A DNA stretch of 64,000 nt, from the NCBI RefSeq assembly GCF_013282575.1, contig NZ_JAAAYE010000019.1:1-64000 (forward strand), in the 5' to 3' direction. The notes under the pieces are model-generated. The model did not search any database and was not told where the DNA came from. It was given only the letters and a program-made list of their open reading frames with translations. This DNA comes from Paraburkholderia sp. NMBU_R16. Its GTDB lineage: Bacteria; Pseudomonadota; Gammaproteobacteria; Burkholderiales; Burkholderiaceae. Below, in pieces: positions 27,483 through 36,859 of this stretch (its first letter is position 1; every line of letters starts with the position of its first letter). A program made the position numbers and the translations under genes.

Positions 27483-29210
27483 CTAACCGCGCCGCTGCCC
27501 GATCCACTGCGCAAGATCGAGCAGCCGCTTCGTATCGAGCGGCGCTGCGGGATCGACCGTCGTGCAGTGCCGATAGAACGTGCTCAAATCGCAGCCCATG
27601 CCGAGTCCCAGGATTTCGACGTCGCGCACTGATTCGTGTCGAAGCAGCACATCCTTCAAATGGTCGTCGAGATATGAAGGCCCATTGGCTTGCGACGTAG
27701 CGGCGTCCATCGGACTGCCATCTGAAATGACGACAAGAATGCGCCGGCTCACCGCACGTGCGGCCAGCCGCCGGCAGCTCCAATCGATCGCTTCGCCATC
27801 CACCCCTTCTCGAAACAGATCGGCCTTGAATAATGCGGCGATATCGGTGCGTGCGCGCCGCCAACCGACGTCGGCCGCCTTGAATACCATGTGGCAGGTT
27901 TCGTTCAGCCGCCCCGGATGCGGCGGCCGCCCCTTTCCGAGCCATTGCATCCGTGCGCGGCCGCCGTTCCAGGCGAGCGTCGTAAAGCCCTGTATCTCGG
28001 TCGTCAGCCCCGCGTGTTCACTGGCCCGAACGAGGCTGTCGACCAGGACCGCAACGGTGTCGACATGCGCCTTCATCGACGCCGAACAATCGATCAGAAA
28101 GCCGATCGCGCAATCGCCGCGCGGCCTCACGCGCTCCTGCACAAACACGCGGCGCTCAGCCGGCGAGCTGACGATCTGCGCAAGACGCCGGCCGTCGATG
28201 CGCCCCGCTTCCTCGCCGAACGACCACCCGTCGCGCTGCGGCGCGCTCAGCGCAACCTCCAGGGCACGCGCGACTCGTGCGATATTGAATCCGCACCGGG
28301 CGATGCGTTCGTCGAGCCGCTCACGGTATTCGCGCAACAGCGGCTGACGCACGAGCGCACCTGCAGACACCTCGCGGTCGAACTGCGTCGTATAGGCGTG
28401 GTAACGCTGCACGGACAAATTCGCAACACGCGTGCCCTGAGCAGCGTTCCCGGCTTCGAACGCTTCATCCGTACCTTCGAAGTCGACCCATAGCGAAAAC
28501 GACGTCAACGCATCGTCGGCGTCGCGGCCATCGGCGGCAGCGTCGGCCAGCGACATTGCGCCGGCTTGTTCGAGCTTCGACGTCACGCGATGCGCCAATT
28601 CGCGCGCATGCTGCGCATAGCCGCGTTGATCGAAGCGATTGCGGCGCAATCCCGTCAAACAAACGCCGATCGTCGGCACGATGCCGGCACGTGTGGCCTC
28701 GATGAGGTCTTCGGTCTCTTCCAGCACGCGCGAGCCGGTCACGCGCGACCATACGACCTGAAGCACCGTATAGATCAGAATGCCGAGCTGACTGTCGACC
28801 AAGCCCGCGCGATGGTAGGCACGCGACCACCCTTCGAAGCGATTGCGCAGATTCGCGGCGAGACCGGACATGCCGGGCGGCGCCAACGATTCGCATCGGA
28901 TCTGCTCGAACATCTCGAACAACCAGCGCTCGACGTACGCATCGGGTGAGAGCTGCCGATGCAGTGCGGCGTCCGAATGCACGAGCCGCATGGCGGCGCA
29001 GTCGGCCGCGCCGCGCAACGACGCGAAGTCGTCTTGCTGCGCATCGCTGCGCAGATGCGGAGCAAAGAGCGGCAACGGCCGCACCTGGCGGCATAAACGG
29101 CCGGCGCGGTAATGCAAGGCGGCATCGCCCGTGTACGCCCGCACGACGGCCGCGCACAGCCGTTCGCGGCCTACGGCCGTCGCCGCCGAGTCATGCAACG
29201 GCTTCATCAT
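27483..29210 (-). CDS. CobT-like cobaltochelatase subunit (VWA protein)
   Basis: A 575-residue protein similar to CobT. The C-terminal von Willebrand A domain has the MIDAS motif DCSAS (Asp374, Ser376, Ser378) and a CobT-like segment ISDGSPMDAAT with SYLDDHLKDVLL. True CobT works with CobS and CobN to insert cobalt in aerobic cobalamin synthesis; no cobN or other cob gene is present here. Its ATG overlaps the stop of the CobS-like gene (ATGA), so the two act as an AAA+/VWA pair. By analogy with CbbQ/CbbO or NorQ/NorD it could activate or load metal into an enzyme of the island; this is inference. The upstream GGACCAG repeat links it to the taurine genes. Confidence 0.85.
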   Translation of the reverse strand: MMKPLHDSAATAVGRERLCAAVVRAYTGDAALHYRAGRLCRQVRPLPLFAPHLRSDAQQDDFASLRGAADCAAMRLVHSDAALHRQLSPDAYVERWLFEMFEQIRCESLAPPGMSGLAANLRNRFEGWSRAYHRAGLVDSQLGILIYTVLQVVWSRVTGSRVLEETEDLIEATRAGIVPTIGVCLTGLRRNRFDQRGYAQHARELAHRVTSKLEQAGAMSLADAAADGRDADDALTSFSLWVDFEGTDEAFEAGNAAQGTRVANLSVQRYHAYTTQFDREVSAGALVRQPLLREYRERLDERIARCGFNIARVARALEVALSAPQRDGWSFGEEAGRIDGRRLAQIVSSPAERRVFVQERVRPRGDCAIGFLIDCSASMKAHVDTVAVLVDSLVRASEHAGLTTEIQGFTTLAWNGGRARMQWLGKGRPPHPGRLNETCHMVFKAADVGWRRARTDIAALFKADLFREGVDGEAIDWSCRRLAARAVSRRILVVISDGSPMDAATSQANGPSYLDDHLKDVLLRHESVRDVEILGLGMGCDLSTFYRHCTTVDPAAPLDTKRLLDLAQWIGQRRG

Positions 29211-30223
29211 CGCGAAGCGAGCGGTACGCCGCTGTCAGCAGGCCCTTCGACCTCTGCGCTCGCCGCCTCATCGCCCAGCGCGACGCCGAAGCAGCGCTGG
29301 TAATACTCGCTCACGATCGGCCATTCCGCTTCGTCGCATTTGTTCAGGAACGTCAACCGAAAGGCGAGCTCGGGGTCGCGAAAGATCTGACAGTTCTCCG
29401 CCCAATCGATCACGGTGCGCGGCGACATCAGCGTGGAAAGATCGCCCGTCGCGAAGCCCCTGCGCGTCAGTGCAGCCATCGCAACCATCGATTCGACGAG
29501 CGCGCGGCCCGCATCGTCGGCAAGTTCCGGCACGCGGGCGAGCACGATCCCGGCTTCCTCTTCGCGCGGCAGATAGCTCAATGTAGCCACGACATTCCAG
29601 CGGTCCATCTGCGCGTGATTCAACATCTGCGTGCCGTGGTAAAGACCATTCAGATTACCGAGGCCGACCGTATTCGATGTCGCGAACAGCCTGAAGCAGG
29701 GATGCGGGCGTATGACACGACTCTGGTCGAGCAGCGTCAAACTGCCGTCTCGTTCCAGAATGCGCTGAATTACGAACATCACGTCGGGACGGCCCGCGTC
29801 GTATTCGTCGAAGATCAACGCGACGGGACGCTGCAACGCCCACGGTACGATGCCCTCCTGAAATTCCGTGATTTGCCGCTCGTCGCGCACGACGATCGCG
29901 TCCTTGCCGACGAGGTCGAGGCGGCTGATATGTCCGTCGAGATTGACGCGCACGCAGGGCCAGTTCAGGCGCGCAGCGACCTGCTCGATATGCGTCGACT
30001 TGCCGGTCCCGTGCAGGCCTTGCACCATCACGCGGCGGTTATAGCTGAAACCGGCCAGGATCGCGAGCGTGACTTGTGCATTGAAGCGATACGCCGTATC
30101 GATCTCGGGAACATGATCGTCGCGCTCATCGAACATGGGCACCATCAGGCCCGAATCGATGCCGAAGCATTCGCGCACCGACACGATGCGATCCGGCGTT
30201 CTTTGCATCCCATCCATCGTCAC
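29207..30223 (-). CDS. CobS-like AAA+ ATPase
   Basis: A 338-residue AAA+ ATPase close to CobS. Walker A is GLHGTGKST (69-77), Walker B ALIFDEYD (Asp139, Glu140), and the CobS-typical stretches RLNWPCVRVNLDGHISRLD, GRPDVMFVIQRILE and GLYHGTQ are all present. The GTG at 30223 is chosen because AGGAG lies six bases before it; the ATG two codons later would have 12-base spacing. It is translationally coupled to the CobT-like gene. A promoter and activator-type repeat lie directly upstream. Real cobaltochelatase function would need CobN from elsewhere in the genome; a dedicated enzyme-activation role in sulfonate use is the alternative. Confidence 0.88.
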   Translation of the reverse strand: MTMDGMQRTPDRIVSVRECFGIDSGLMVPMFDERDDHVPEIDTAYRFNAQVTLAILAGFSYNRRVMVQGLHGTGKSTHIEQVAARLNWPCVRVNLDGHISRLDLVGKDAIVVRDERQITEFQEGIVPWALQRPVALIFDEYDAGRPDVMFVIQRILERDGSLTLLDQSRVIRPHPCFRLFATSNTVGLGNLNGLYHGTQMLNHAQMDRWNVVATLSYLPREEEAGIVLARVPELADDAGRALVESMVAMAALTRRGFATGDLSTLMSPRTVIDWAENCQIFRDPELAFRLTFLNKCDEAEWPIVSEYYQRCFGVALGDEAASAEVEGPADSGVPLASR

Positions 30224-30282
30224 AGCTTTCTCCTTTGAAACTGGCTCGCCGCCACGGCGGTCCACTCCCGATCCTGATCGCG

Positions 30283-30310
30283 ATCGTAGCCTCGTATCAG
30301 GGAGCGCCAA
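30283..30310 (-). promoter_or_regulatory. Predicted promoter of the cobST-like operon
   Basis: On the minus strand TTGGCG (30310-30305), a 16-bp spacer and TACGAT (30288-30283) form a plausible sigma-70 promoter 60 bp ahead of the GTG. The direct repeat at 30312-30341 begins one base upstream of the -35, the normal place for an activator. Confidence 0.5.
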
Positions 30311-30311
30311 A

Positions 30312-30341
30312 GAACCAGTAGCGACATTTCGGTTGGACCAG
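30312..30341 (-). promoter_or_regulatory. Direct repeat GAACCAG-N16-GGACCAG upstream of cobST-like operon
   Basis: GAACCAG (30312-30318) and GGACCAG (30335-30341) share the 23-bp period and orientation of the 19.6-kb site. The site-to--10 distance (29 bp) is the same at both loci. The rest of the 332-bp gap to iseJ shows no gene. Confidence 0.6.
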
Positions 30342-30555
30342 CGGTGCGGTTGCCGTGTCATCGTAGCCGGATTGCCCAGGCGACTCCATGGATAAGGGCG
30401 TTTTTGAGCCGAAATCGACACATTCCGTTTCAGTTTGGCACCCGAAACACGTCATGAGCTTGCGAAGCCCTTCGTCATCCGCGACATTGAATCCATCGAG
30501 CGGGATGCAACGCGGTTTCCCGAAATATCTTTCGGATCGCCAGGAGACGTTTTTC

Positions 30556-32193
30556 ATGGAACACGAAGTCGACTATGTCATCGTGGGCGCGGGGTCGGCA
30601 GGATGCGTATTGGCCAACCGCCTGAGCGTCGATGCGCGCGACTCGGTCGTCCTGCTGGAAGCCGGCGGCGCGGACACGAATCCGTGGATTCACGTGCCCG
30701 TCGGCTATTTCAAGACCATGCACGATCCCGAACTCGATTGGTGCTACCGCACCGAGCCCGATCCGAACGTCGCCGGCCGCCGCATCGATTGGCCGCGCGG
30801 CAAAGTGCTCGGCGGCTCGAGTTCGTTGAACGGCTTGCTCTATGTGCGCGGGCAGCGCGAAGACTACGATCGTTGGGCTGCGCTCGGCAACCGCGGCTGG
30901 CGCTATGCCGATGTCCTGCCCTACTTCAAGAAATCCGAAGACCAGGAGCGCGGGGCCGATGCTTACCACGGCGTTGGCGGACCGTTGAAAGTCTCCGACC
31001 TGCGGCTGCGACGGCCCATCGCCGATCACTTCATCGCGGCGGCACAGGAAATCGGCATCCCCCCCAACGCCGATTACAACGGCGCGAGCCAGGAGGGCGT
31101 CGGCTACTACCAGCAGACCGCCTACAAGGGCCTTCGGTGGAGTACGGCAAAGGGTTTTCTGAAACCGGCCCGCAAGCGCCCCAATCTGCAGGTCGTCACG
31201 CGCGCGCAGGTGTGCCGCATCCTGTTCGAAGGCACAACGGCGATCGGCGTCGAATACATCCGGGGCGGCGAGCGCAAGATCGTGCGAGCACGCGCCGAGG
31301 TCATCCTCGCGTCGGGCGCCATCGGCTCGCCCCAGATCCTGCAACATTCGGGCATCGGCCCCGCGCCTTTGCTGCAACGCGTCGGCGTTCCCGTGCGCCT
31401 GGACCTGCCCGGCGTAGGGCGCAATCTGCAAGACCATCTGCAGGTCCGGCTCGTGTTCCGCACACGCGAGCGCACGCTCAACGACGAAGTCAATCACCCG
31501 TTGCGCAAAGCATGGATCGGCATGCAATACGCGCTGTGGCGCACGGGGCCGCTCACGCTGGCCGCAAGCCAGGTGGCCATCTTCACGCGCTCGCGCCCCG
31601 ACGTCGATCGTCCCGACATCCAATTCCATATGCAGCCGCTCAGCGCCGACAAGCCCGGCAAAGGCGCTCATCGGTTTTCCGCGTTCACGTCGTCGGTCTG
31701 CCAGTTGCGCCCCTTCAGCCGGGGCTACATCGAGATTCTTTCGGCAGACCCGTTGCAATATCCGGCTATTCATGCCAATTACCTGTCCGACGAGCGCGAT
31801 CACCCGGTCGTGATCGGCGGCATACGCGTGGCACGCCGCATCGCCGCGGCACCCTCGCTCGCCGCACGCATCGTCTCGGAGTTCACGCCCGGCTTGGAGT
31901 ACCAAAGCGACGCCGAATTGCTCGAGGCGGCGCGGCAGTACAGTCAATCGATTTATCACCCGGCAGGTACCTGCAAAATGGGCAACGACGCGCTAGCCGT
32001 CGTCGACGAGCGTTTGCGCGTGCGCGGTATCGCACGGCTGCGCGTCGTCGATGCGTCGATCATGCCGGAGCTCGTGTCGGGCAACACGAATGCTCCGGTC
32101 ATCATGATTGCCGAGAAAGCCGCGGATATGATTCTCGAAGACCGGCGCGCGCCCCCCGTAGCGGCACACGAGCCTGTCGCAGCCGGGGCTTGA
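30556..32193 (+). CDS. iseJ: GMC-family flavoprotein, probable isethionate dehydrogenase IseJ
   Basis: A 545-residue GMC oxidoreductase. The FAD motif IVGAGSAGCVLANRLS is at about 9-24; GGSSSLNGLLYVRGQREDYDRW and SGAIGSPQILQHSGIGP are the two GMC signatures. YHPAGTCKMG and GNTNAPVIMIAEKAA complete the C-terminal active-site region. Choline and alcohol dehydrogenases are the broad family. In Cupriavidus necator the membrane-bound, cytochrome-c-linked isethionate dehydrogenase IseJ is of this type, and the gene sits between xsc/pta and the sau genes, so oxidation of isethionate to sulfoacetaldehyde is the best prediction. AGGAG precedes the ATG at 30556. It is convergent with sauU. Confidence 0.84.
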   Translation: MEHEVDYVIVGAGSAGCVLANRLSVDARDSVVLLEAGGADTNPWIHVPVGYFKTMHDPELDWCYRTEPDPNVAGRRIDWPRGKVLGGSSSLNGLLYVRGQREDYDRWAALGNRGWRYADVLPYFKKSEDQERGADAYHGVGGPLKVSDLRLRRPIADHFIAAAQEIGIPPNADYNGASQEGVGYYQQTAYKGLRWSTAKGFLKPARKRPNLQVVTRAQVCRILFEGTTAIGVEYIRGGERKIVRARAEVILASGAIGSPQILQHSGIGPAPLLQRVGVPVRLDLPGVGRNLQDHLQVRLVFRTRERTLNDEVNHPLRKAWIGMQYALWRTGPLTLAASQVAIFTRSRPDVDRPDIQFHMQPLSADKPGKGAHRFSAFTSSVCQLRPFSRGYIEILSADPLQYPAIHANYLSDERDHPVVIGGIRVARRIAAAPSLAARIVSEFTPGLEYQSDAELLEAARQYSQSIYHPAGTCKMGNDALAVVDERLRVRGIARLRVVDASIMPELVSGNTNAPVIMIAEKAADMILEDRRAPPVAAHEPVAAGA

Positions 32194-32219
32194 GCCCCGG
32201 CCCGATACGACCCGGTGCT

Positions 32220-33602
32220 TCAACGGCGCCAACGCAGCGGCCGCCGCAACGTGTGACGCTCCAATCGCACGGCCGGCATCGCATCGAGAAAGGCGAACGC
32301 CCCGCTCGCCTCCGCACTTTCGTTGCGCTCGCGCGCTTCGTCGGCTTCGACCGTGCGGTCTGTGTCGATAAACAAGGCGGCCACCAGACCCAGGGCCAAT
32401 AAGCCGGCTGACATCATGAACGGCGCGTTGTAGCTGCCCGTATGTTCGATGAGGTAACCGAAAGCAACCGGCGAGATCATGCCCGCGACGCCGAACCCCG
32501 TGTTCATCATCCCGCCCGCCGTGCCCGCATATTTGCCCGCGATATCGAGCGGCAGCGTCCACAGCACCGGGTTGGTGATTTCGAGGAAGAAGAACGATCC
32601 GCTCAGCAACCATACAGCGGTCAAAGGATCGGCCACCGAAATCATCGGCAGCAGGAACGCGAGCGAACCGCCCAGTCCGACGACGAGCACCGAGCAGCGC
32701 GCGAAGCGCAGACGCCCTGTCACCTTGTAGATGCGATCGGAGACCACGCCGCCCAACGTGTCGCCCACCACGCCGGCAAGCAACGGCAGCGCTGTGAAGA
32801 GTGCGAGATGTTTGAGGTCGAAGCCACGCGATTCCTTCAGATATGAAGGCAGCCAGGTCAGATACACCCACAACAGCCAGCCGTAACAAAAGTCGACGAA
32901 CGTGACGAGCCACATCCGGTGGATCAGCTTGCGCCAGGGCGTCCGTGCACGCTTCGCGCGCTCGCAATCGCCGGTTCGATAGCCGATCTCGGCCGTTTCC
33001 TCAGGCGTGATGCGGCGATTCTGCTCGGGGGTGTTCGTAAACACGAACAGATAAAGGACGGTCCATGCGAGGCTCGCGACGCCGAGCAGGATAAACGCGT
33101 CACGCCAGCCACCGGCCACCACCACGGCGAGCACGAGCGGGGGCGTGACCGCGCCGCCCAGGCGTGCAAAGCTATGCGTGATGCCTTGCGCGAAGCCGCG
33201 TTCGCCGACGGGCATCCAATACGTGAATGCGCGCGTCGCGGTGGGGAATGCGCCGCCTTCGCCAATCCCAAGCACGAAGCGCAGCGCGACGAGCATGGCC
33301 ACGCTGCCGGCGAAACCGGTAGCGAGCGTCGCGGCGCCCCAGATCAACGAGAGCACCGTCAGCACGATTTTCGGTCCGAATTTATCCGACAGGCAGCCGC
33401 CGATGATCTGCATCGCTGCATAAGGATAAGCGAACGCAGAGAACACGAGGCCGAGCTGCACGGTTGTCAGCCCCATCTCATGGCGAATCAGCGGCCCTGC
33501 GACTGCAATGTTGACGCGATCGATGTACGAGATGAAATACATGAGGCACATGACCGCCAGGATGATATGGCGCGTCTTCACGCGCTGCGCACGCTGTTTC
33601 AT
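32220..33602 (-). CDS. sauU: MFS transporter, probable sulfoacetate importer SauU
   Basis: A 460-residue MFS transporter (ACS family) with about 12 helices. It opens HIILAVMCLMYFISYIDRVNIAVAGPLI, has GGCLSDKFGPK in the loop between helices 2 and 3, and FVLGIGEGGAFPTATRAFTYWMP as in tartrate/hexuronate-type carriers. The order sauS-sauT-sauU matches the sulfoacetate operon of Cupriavidus necator H16, where SauU is the presumed sulfoacetate transporter. AGGAG precedes the ATG. IseU-type isethionate transporters are close alternatives because iseJ is convergent with it. Confidence 0.86.
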   Translation of the reverse strand: MKQRAQRVKTRHIILAVMCLMYFISYIDRVNIAVAGPLIRHEMGLTTVQLGLVFSAFAYPYAAMQIIGGCLSDKFGPKIVLTVLSLIWGAATLATGFAGSVAMLVALRFVLGIGEGGAFPTATRAFTYWMPVGERGFAQGITHSFARLGGAVTPPLVLAVVVAGGWRDAFILLGVASLAWTVLYLFVFTNTPEQNRRITPEETAEIGYRTGDCERAKRARTPWRKLIHRMWLVTFVDFCYGWLLWVYLTWLPSYLKESRGFDLKHLALFTALPLLAGVVGDTLGGVVSDRIYKVTGRLRFARCSVLVVGLGGSLAFLLPMISVADPLTAVWLLSGSFFFLEITNPVLWTLPLDIAGKYAGTAGGMMNTGFGVAGMISPVAFGYLIEHTGSYNAPFMMSAGLLALGLVAALFIDTDRTVEADEARERNESAEASGAFAFLDAMPAVRLERHTLRRPLRWRR

Positions 33603-33680
33603 ACGGTTGTCTCCTACTGTCTCTTGTTCGAGATTTCGATGTCTGAAGCGAATCGCACTGCGGGCTCAGAGCCCCCTTTG

Positions 33681-35297
33681 CTAATCGGGCGCCGGCGCGA
33701 GCAACTTCAGGCGCTGCACCTTGCCCGACGGGCCGCGCGGCAAATCGCTGACGAACCGGATCTCCTTGGGCGTCTTGTAGCGGCCCAACTCGCGCAGACA
33801 ATGCGTGCGCAATTCATGCGCATCGGGCGCTCCGTGCCAATGCGTCTCGCGCGGCACCACGAACGCCACGATCTCTTGCCCATACATCGAATCGGGCACG
33901 CCGACAGCCGCGGCATCGAGCACGCCGGGATGGCGCAACAGCGCCTCGTCGATCTCACGGGGCGCGATGTTCTCGCCGCCTTTGATGATCAGTTCCTTCG
34001 CGCGGCCGTTGATAAAGAAGTAGCCGTCCTCGTCCCGATAGCCGAGGTCGCCCGTGCGCAACCAGCCGTCGGCCGTAAAGGCTTTCGCGGTTTCTTCGGG
34101 GCGCTTGTAGTACCCCTGCATCACCTGCTCGCCGCGCAACACGATCTCGCCCGACTCGTTCGGGCCGCACTCGCGCCCCTCACGATCGATCACCTTCGCC
34201 TGCACTCCCGAGGGTAGCCCGATGCTGCCGATGCGCCGCAGCGCCGGATCGTAACGATTGCTGAATATCGGCGCGGCCGTCTCCGTCATCCCCATCGTCT
34301 CGATGATGCCGATGCCGAAACGCGCCTCGAACGCGCGATGATGGTCGCCCGGCAACGCAGCCGATGCGGTGCGGCAAAAGCGAAGCGCGGACAGATCGAA
34401 TCCGGTCGGCTCGTCGCCGCCCAGCAGGTAGGCGACGATCGTCGGCACGACGTTGATCCAGGTGCAACCGAAACGCGCCACGTCGCGCCAGAACGTGCGC
34501 GCAGAAAACCGCGGCGTCATCACGACTGACCCGCCGTGATAGAGCGGCGCGAGCAGCGTCACGACGAGGCCGTTGATGTGATAAAGCGGCAACGATGCGA
34601 GCACGCGATCGTCGGCACCGAGCCGATGCTCGACGCTGATATTGCGCGCATTCGCCAGCAGGTTGCGATGGCTGAGCAAGACCCCTTTCGGGGCGCCCGT
34701 CGTTCCCGACGTATACATCAGCAATGCGAGGTCGTCCGGCCACAGGGTGTGCCCGGCCGTGCAATCGTCGTTCGCCGCGGCGGGCTCCGCTCCCCCTGAT
34801 TGCGCGAGCGCGAGTTCGAGCTGCGGCAGCGCAGGCAGATCGATCGCTTCTGGCGCCGTATGCACGAGCGCGATGTTACGCGGGTGCGCCTGCTCGCCGA
34901 GCGCCGCGCATGCAGCCGAGACCGCATCATGCGTCTCATCGCAGACAAAAATCATGCGCGTGTCCGAATGCTCGACGATATAGCGAAGTTGCGACGGTTG
35001 GCACAGCAGGTTCAACGGATGAACGACGAGCCCGCTGTACATGGCGCCGAGCAGCAGCGTGGCCGTCTGCACCCCGTTGCCCATGAACACCGAGACAATA
35101 TCGCCGGGCTTCAGCCCCGCCCGCCGGAATCGCGCTTCGAGTTTGCGGCACTTCTCCTGCAACATTGCAAATGTGATCGCCGCACCGGCTTCGGTCTGTT
35201 CCTCGTCGTGCGCCGGCGCTGCCAACAGAAACAGTTTGTCGGGATACTGCGTGGCGCGCGCATCGATCAATGCGCGCAGCGTCGTAGGCGTGTTCAT
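33681..35297 (-). CDS. sauT: Sulfoacetate-CoA ligase SauT (acyl-CoA synthetase family)
   Basis: A 538-residue adenylate-forming ligase. TSGTTGAPKG is at 196-205, GMTETAAP follows, GWLRTGDLGYRDEDGYFFINGRAKELI is the A7-A8 region and PSGKVQRL holds the C-terminal catalytic Lys. In the known pathway SauT makes sulfoacetyl-CoA from sulfoacetate, CoA and ATP with release of AMP. The ATG at 35297 overlaps the sauS stop (ATGA), which fixes the start; a longer open frame to 35891 runs antisense-free through sauS in another frame and is not real. SauS immediately upstream reduces the product, supporting this role over a general fatty acid ligase. Confidence 0.88.
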   Translation of the reverse strand: MNTPTTLRALIDARATQYPDKLFLLAAPAHDEEQTEAGAAITFAMLQEKCRKLEARFRRAGLKPGDIVSVFMGNGVQTATLLLGAMYSGLVVHPLNLLCQPSQLRYIVEHSDTRMIFVCDETHDAVSAACAALGEQAHPRNIALVHTAPEAIDLPALPQLELALAQSGGAEPAAANDDCTAGHTLWPDDLALLMYTSGTTGAPKGVLLSHRNLLANARNISVEHRLGADDRVLASLPLYHINGLVVTLLAPLYHGGSVVMTPRFSARTFWRDVARFGCTWINVVPTIVAYLLGGDEPTGFDLSALRFCRTASAALPGDHHRAFEARFGIGIIETMGMTETAAPIFSNRYDPALRRIGSIGLPSGVQAKVIDREGRECGPNESGEIVLRGEQVMQGYYKRPEETAKAFTADGWLRTGDLGYRDEDGYFFINGRAKELIIKGGENIAPREIDEALLRHPGVLDAAAVGVPDSMYGQEIVAFVVPRETHWHGAPDAHELRTHCLRELGRYKTPKEIRFVSDLPRGPSGKVQRLKLLAPAPD

Positions 35298-36739
35298 CGG
35301 CCGACCCTCGCGAAGTAGTCGCCGAGCAGCGTGTCCGGATCGGGCATGCGCTCTTCGATCGGATAAGCGACGCGCGTTACATTGAGGTAGTAATGGAAAT
35401 CGAGGTTGCCCGAAAAATTGTTGCGTCCCCAAGTACCGCAGCCCATCGACAACGAGAACGGCAGGCCGTTGTCGAAGTTGCCGCCCGTTGCAAGGCAGTG
35501 CGCCTGGTTGACGATGACGCGCGCCACGGGCAACCGTTCGCCCAACTCCACGGCGAAATCGGCGTTTGCCGTATGCAATCCGACCGAATGGCCGGCGCCC
35601 ATATAGGCATAGATGTGTTGCACGATGCGCGCGGCATCGGCGAAATCGCTCGCGCGATAGACAGCCAGCACAGGTGAGAGCTTTTCGCCGGAGAACGGGT
35701 GTTCCGGCCCGAAGCCGTCCTCTTCCACCATCAGGAATTTCGGTTCGCGCGCGGCCAGTTCGTCGAGTCCCGCCAGCTGCGCGATCTGCTGTGCCGATTT
35801 CGCGGTGCAGCGCTCGGAGAGCTTTCCGTCGCGCCACATCGCCGCCTGCAGGCGTGCCTTCTGCCCCGCGTCGAGCAATACGCCTTTGCATCGCCGCAAC
35901 TGTTCGAGCATCGCGTCATACACTGCGTCGTCGATCACGATGCTGTTTTCCGACGAGCAGCTCGTCGCGTTGTCAAACGTTTTCGATCGCGCGATCTTGC
36001 GCGCGGCCTCGGCCAAGTCCGCAGACCGTTCGACGATCGAGGCCACATTGCCCGCGCCGACGCCGAAAGCAGGCGTGCCGCTCGTATAGGCCATGCGCAC
36101 GTTCGCCTGCGAGCCCGTCGCGACGACAAGATCGGCCGCCCGCATCAACTCGGCGCTCGCGAGCTTGCTGACAGGCTCGGGCAGCATCTGCACGAGAGCC
36201 GGATCGATGCCGGCCCGTTCAAACTGCTGATGAATGAACCCGATCAGCAACGCGCACGATGAGTAACCCTTGGGCGACGGCGCCACGATCACGGCATTGC
36301 CGCATTTGAGCGCATTGATGATCTTGTTAGCGGGCGTGGCGGCAGGGTTCGTCGAAGGCGTGATCGCCGCGACAACGCCTACGGCCCGTGCGATCTCGAC
36401 GATGCCGCGCTCGGGATCGCGCGAAATGACGCCGCAGGTGCGTTGCCCGTGCAGATCGCGCAGCAAGCCCAGCGTCTTGCGGTAGTTCTTCCCAATCTTG
36501 TCTCCGATATTGCCGAGCCCGGTGTCTTGCACCGCACGTTCGGCGAGCTGGCGATTGCGATCGGGCTCCATGATGGCCCAGGCGGCCGCGGCCGCCGCAG
36601 TATCGAGCGTCGATTGCCCCGCGACCTCGAATGCGCGCTGCGCCTCGCGTGCGCGAGCAACGAGCGCGGCGACGCGCTCCTTCACAGCTTCGTCTGCCGG
36701 CGCGGCTACGATTTCGGCGACTGTCGCCCTCACGTTCAT
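35294..36739 (-). CDS. sauS: Sulfoacetaldehyde dehydrogenase (acylating) SauS
   Basis: A 481-residue CoA-acylating aldehyde dehydrogenase. NATSCSSENSIVIDD contains catalytic Cys261. ITPSTNPAATPANKIINALKCGNAVI and the VATGSQANVR / GVGAGNVAS segments are typical of acylating enzymes such as the acetaldehyde dehydrogenase domain of AdhE. In the SauS reaction, sulfoacetyl-CoA is reduced with NADPH to sulfoacetaldehyde for Xsc. GGAG precedes the ATG at 36739. First gene of sauSTU, divergent from sauR, with the C. necator arrangement. An 11-bp-armed palindrome in the shared promoter region is the likely SauR operator. Confidence 0.92.
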   Translation of the reverse strand: MNVRATVAEIVAAPADEAVKERVAALVARAREAQRAFEVAGQSTLDTAAAAAAWAIMEPDRNRQLAERAVQDTGLGNIGDKIGKNYRKTLGLLRDLHGQRTCGVISRDPERGIVEIARAVGVVAAITPSTNPAATPANKIINALKCGNAVIVAPSPKGYSSCALLIGFIHQQFERAGIDPALVQMLPEPVSKLASAELMRAADLVVATGSQANVRMAYTSGTPAFGVGAGNVASIVERSADLAEAARKIARSKTFDNATSCSSENSIVIDDAVYDAMLEQLRRCKGVLLDAGQKARLQAAMWRDGKLSERCTAKSAQQIAQLAGLDELAAREPKFLMVEEDGFGPEHPFSGEKLSPVLAVYRASDFADAARIVQHIYAYMGAGHSVGLHTANADFAVELGERLPVARVIVNQAHCLATGGNFDNGLPFSLSMGCGTWGRNNFSGNLDFHYYLNVTRVAYPIEERMPDPDTLLGDYFARVGR

Positions 36740-36762
36740 AGATGCACTCCGTTGCGAAAAGA

Positions 36763-36780
36763 ATTGGCGGTACAGCCAAT
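36763..36780. promoter_or_regulatory. Small inverted repeat in sauS leader
   Basis: ATTGGC and GCCAAT, perfect 6-bp arms with a six-base spacer, lie about 24 bp upstream of the sauS start codon. It may be part of the leader or a second operator. Confidence 0.3.
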
Positions 36781-36859
36781 CTAGGCGAGCGCTTCTCGAG
36801 CCGGGTCCCGTTTCCCGCACATTTCCCGACAGCGTTGGCAGGTTCAACGAAAAGTGCGC

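Noticed and set aside
30435-32402. A 655-codon open frame overlapping the GMC dehydrogenase gene
   Set aside because: It is Arg/His-rich, has no domain and is a high-GC shadow of the real gene in another frame.
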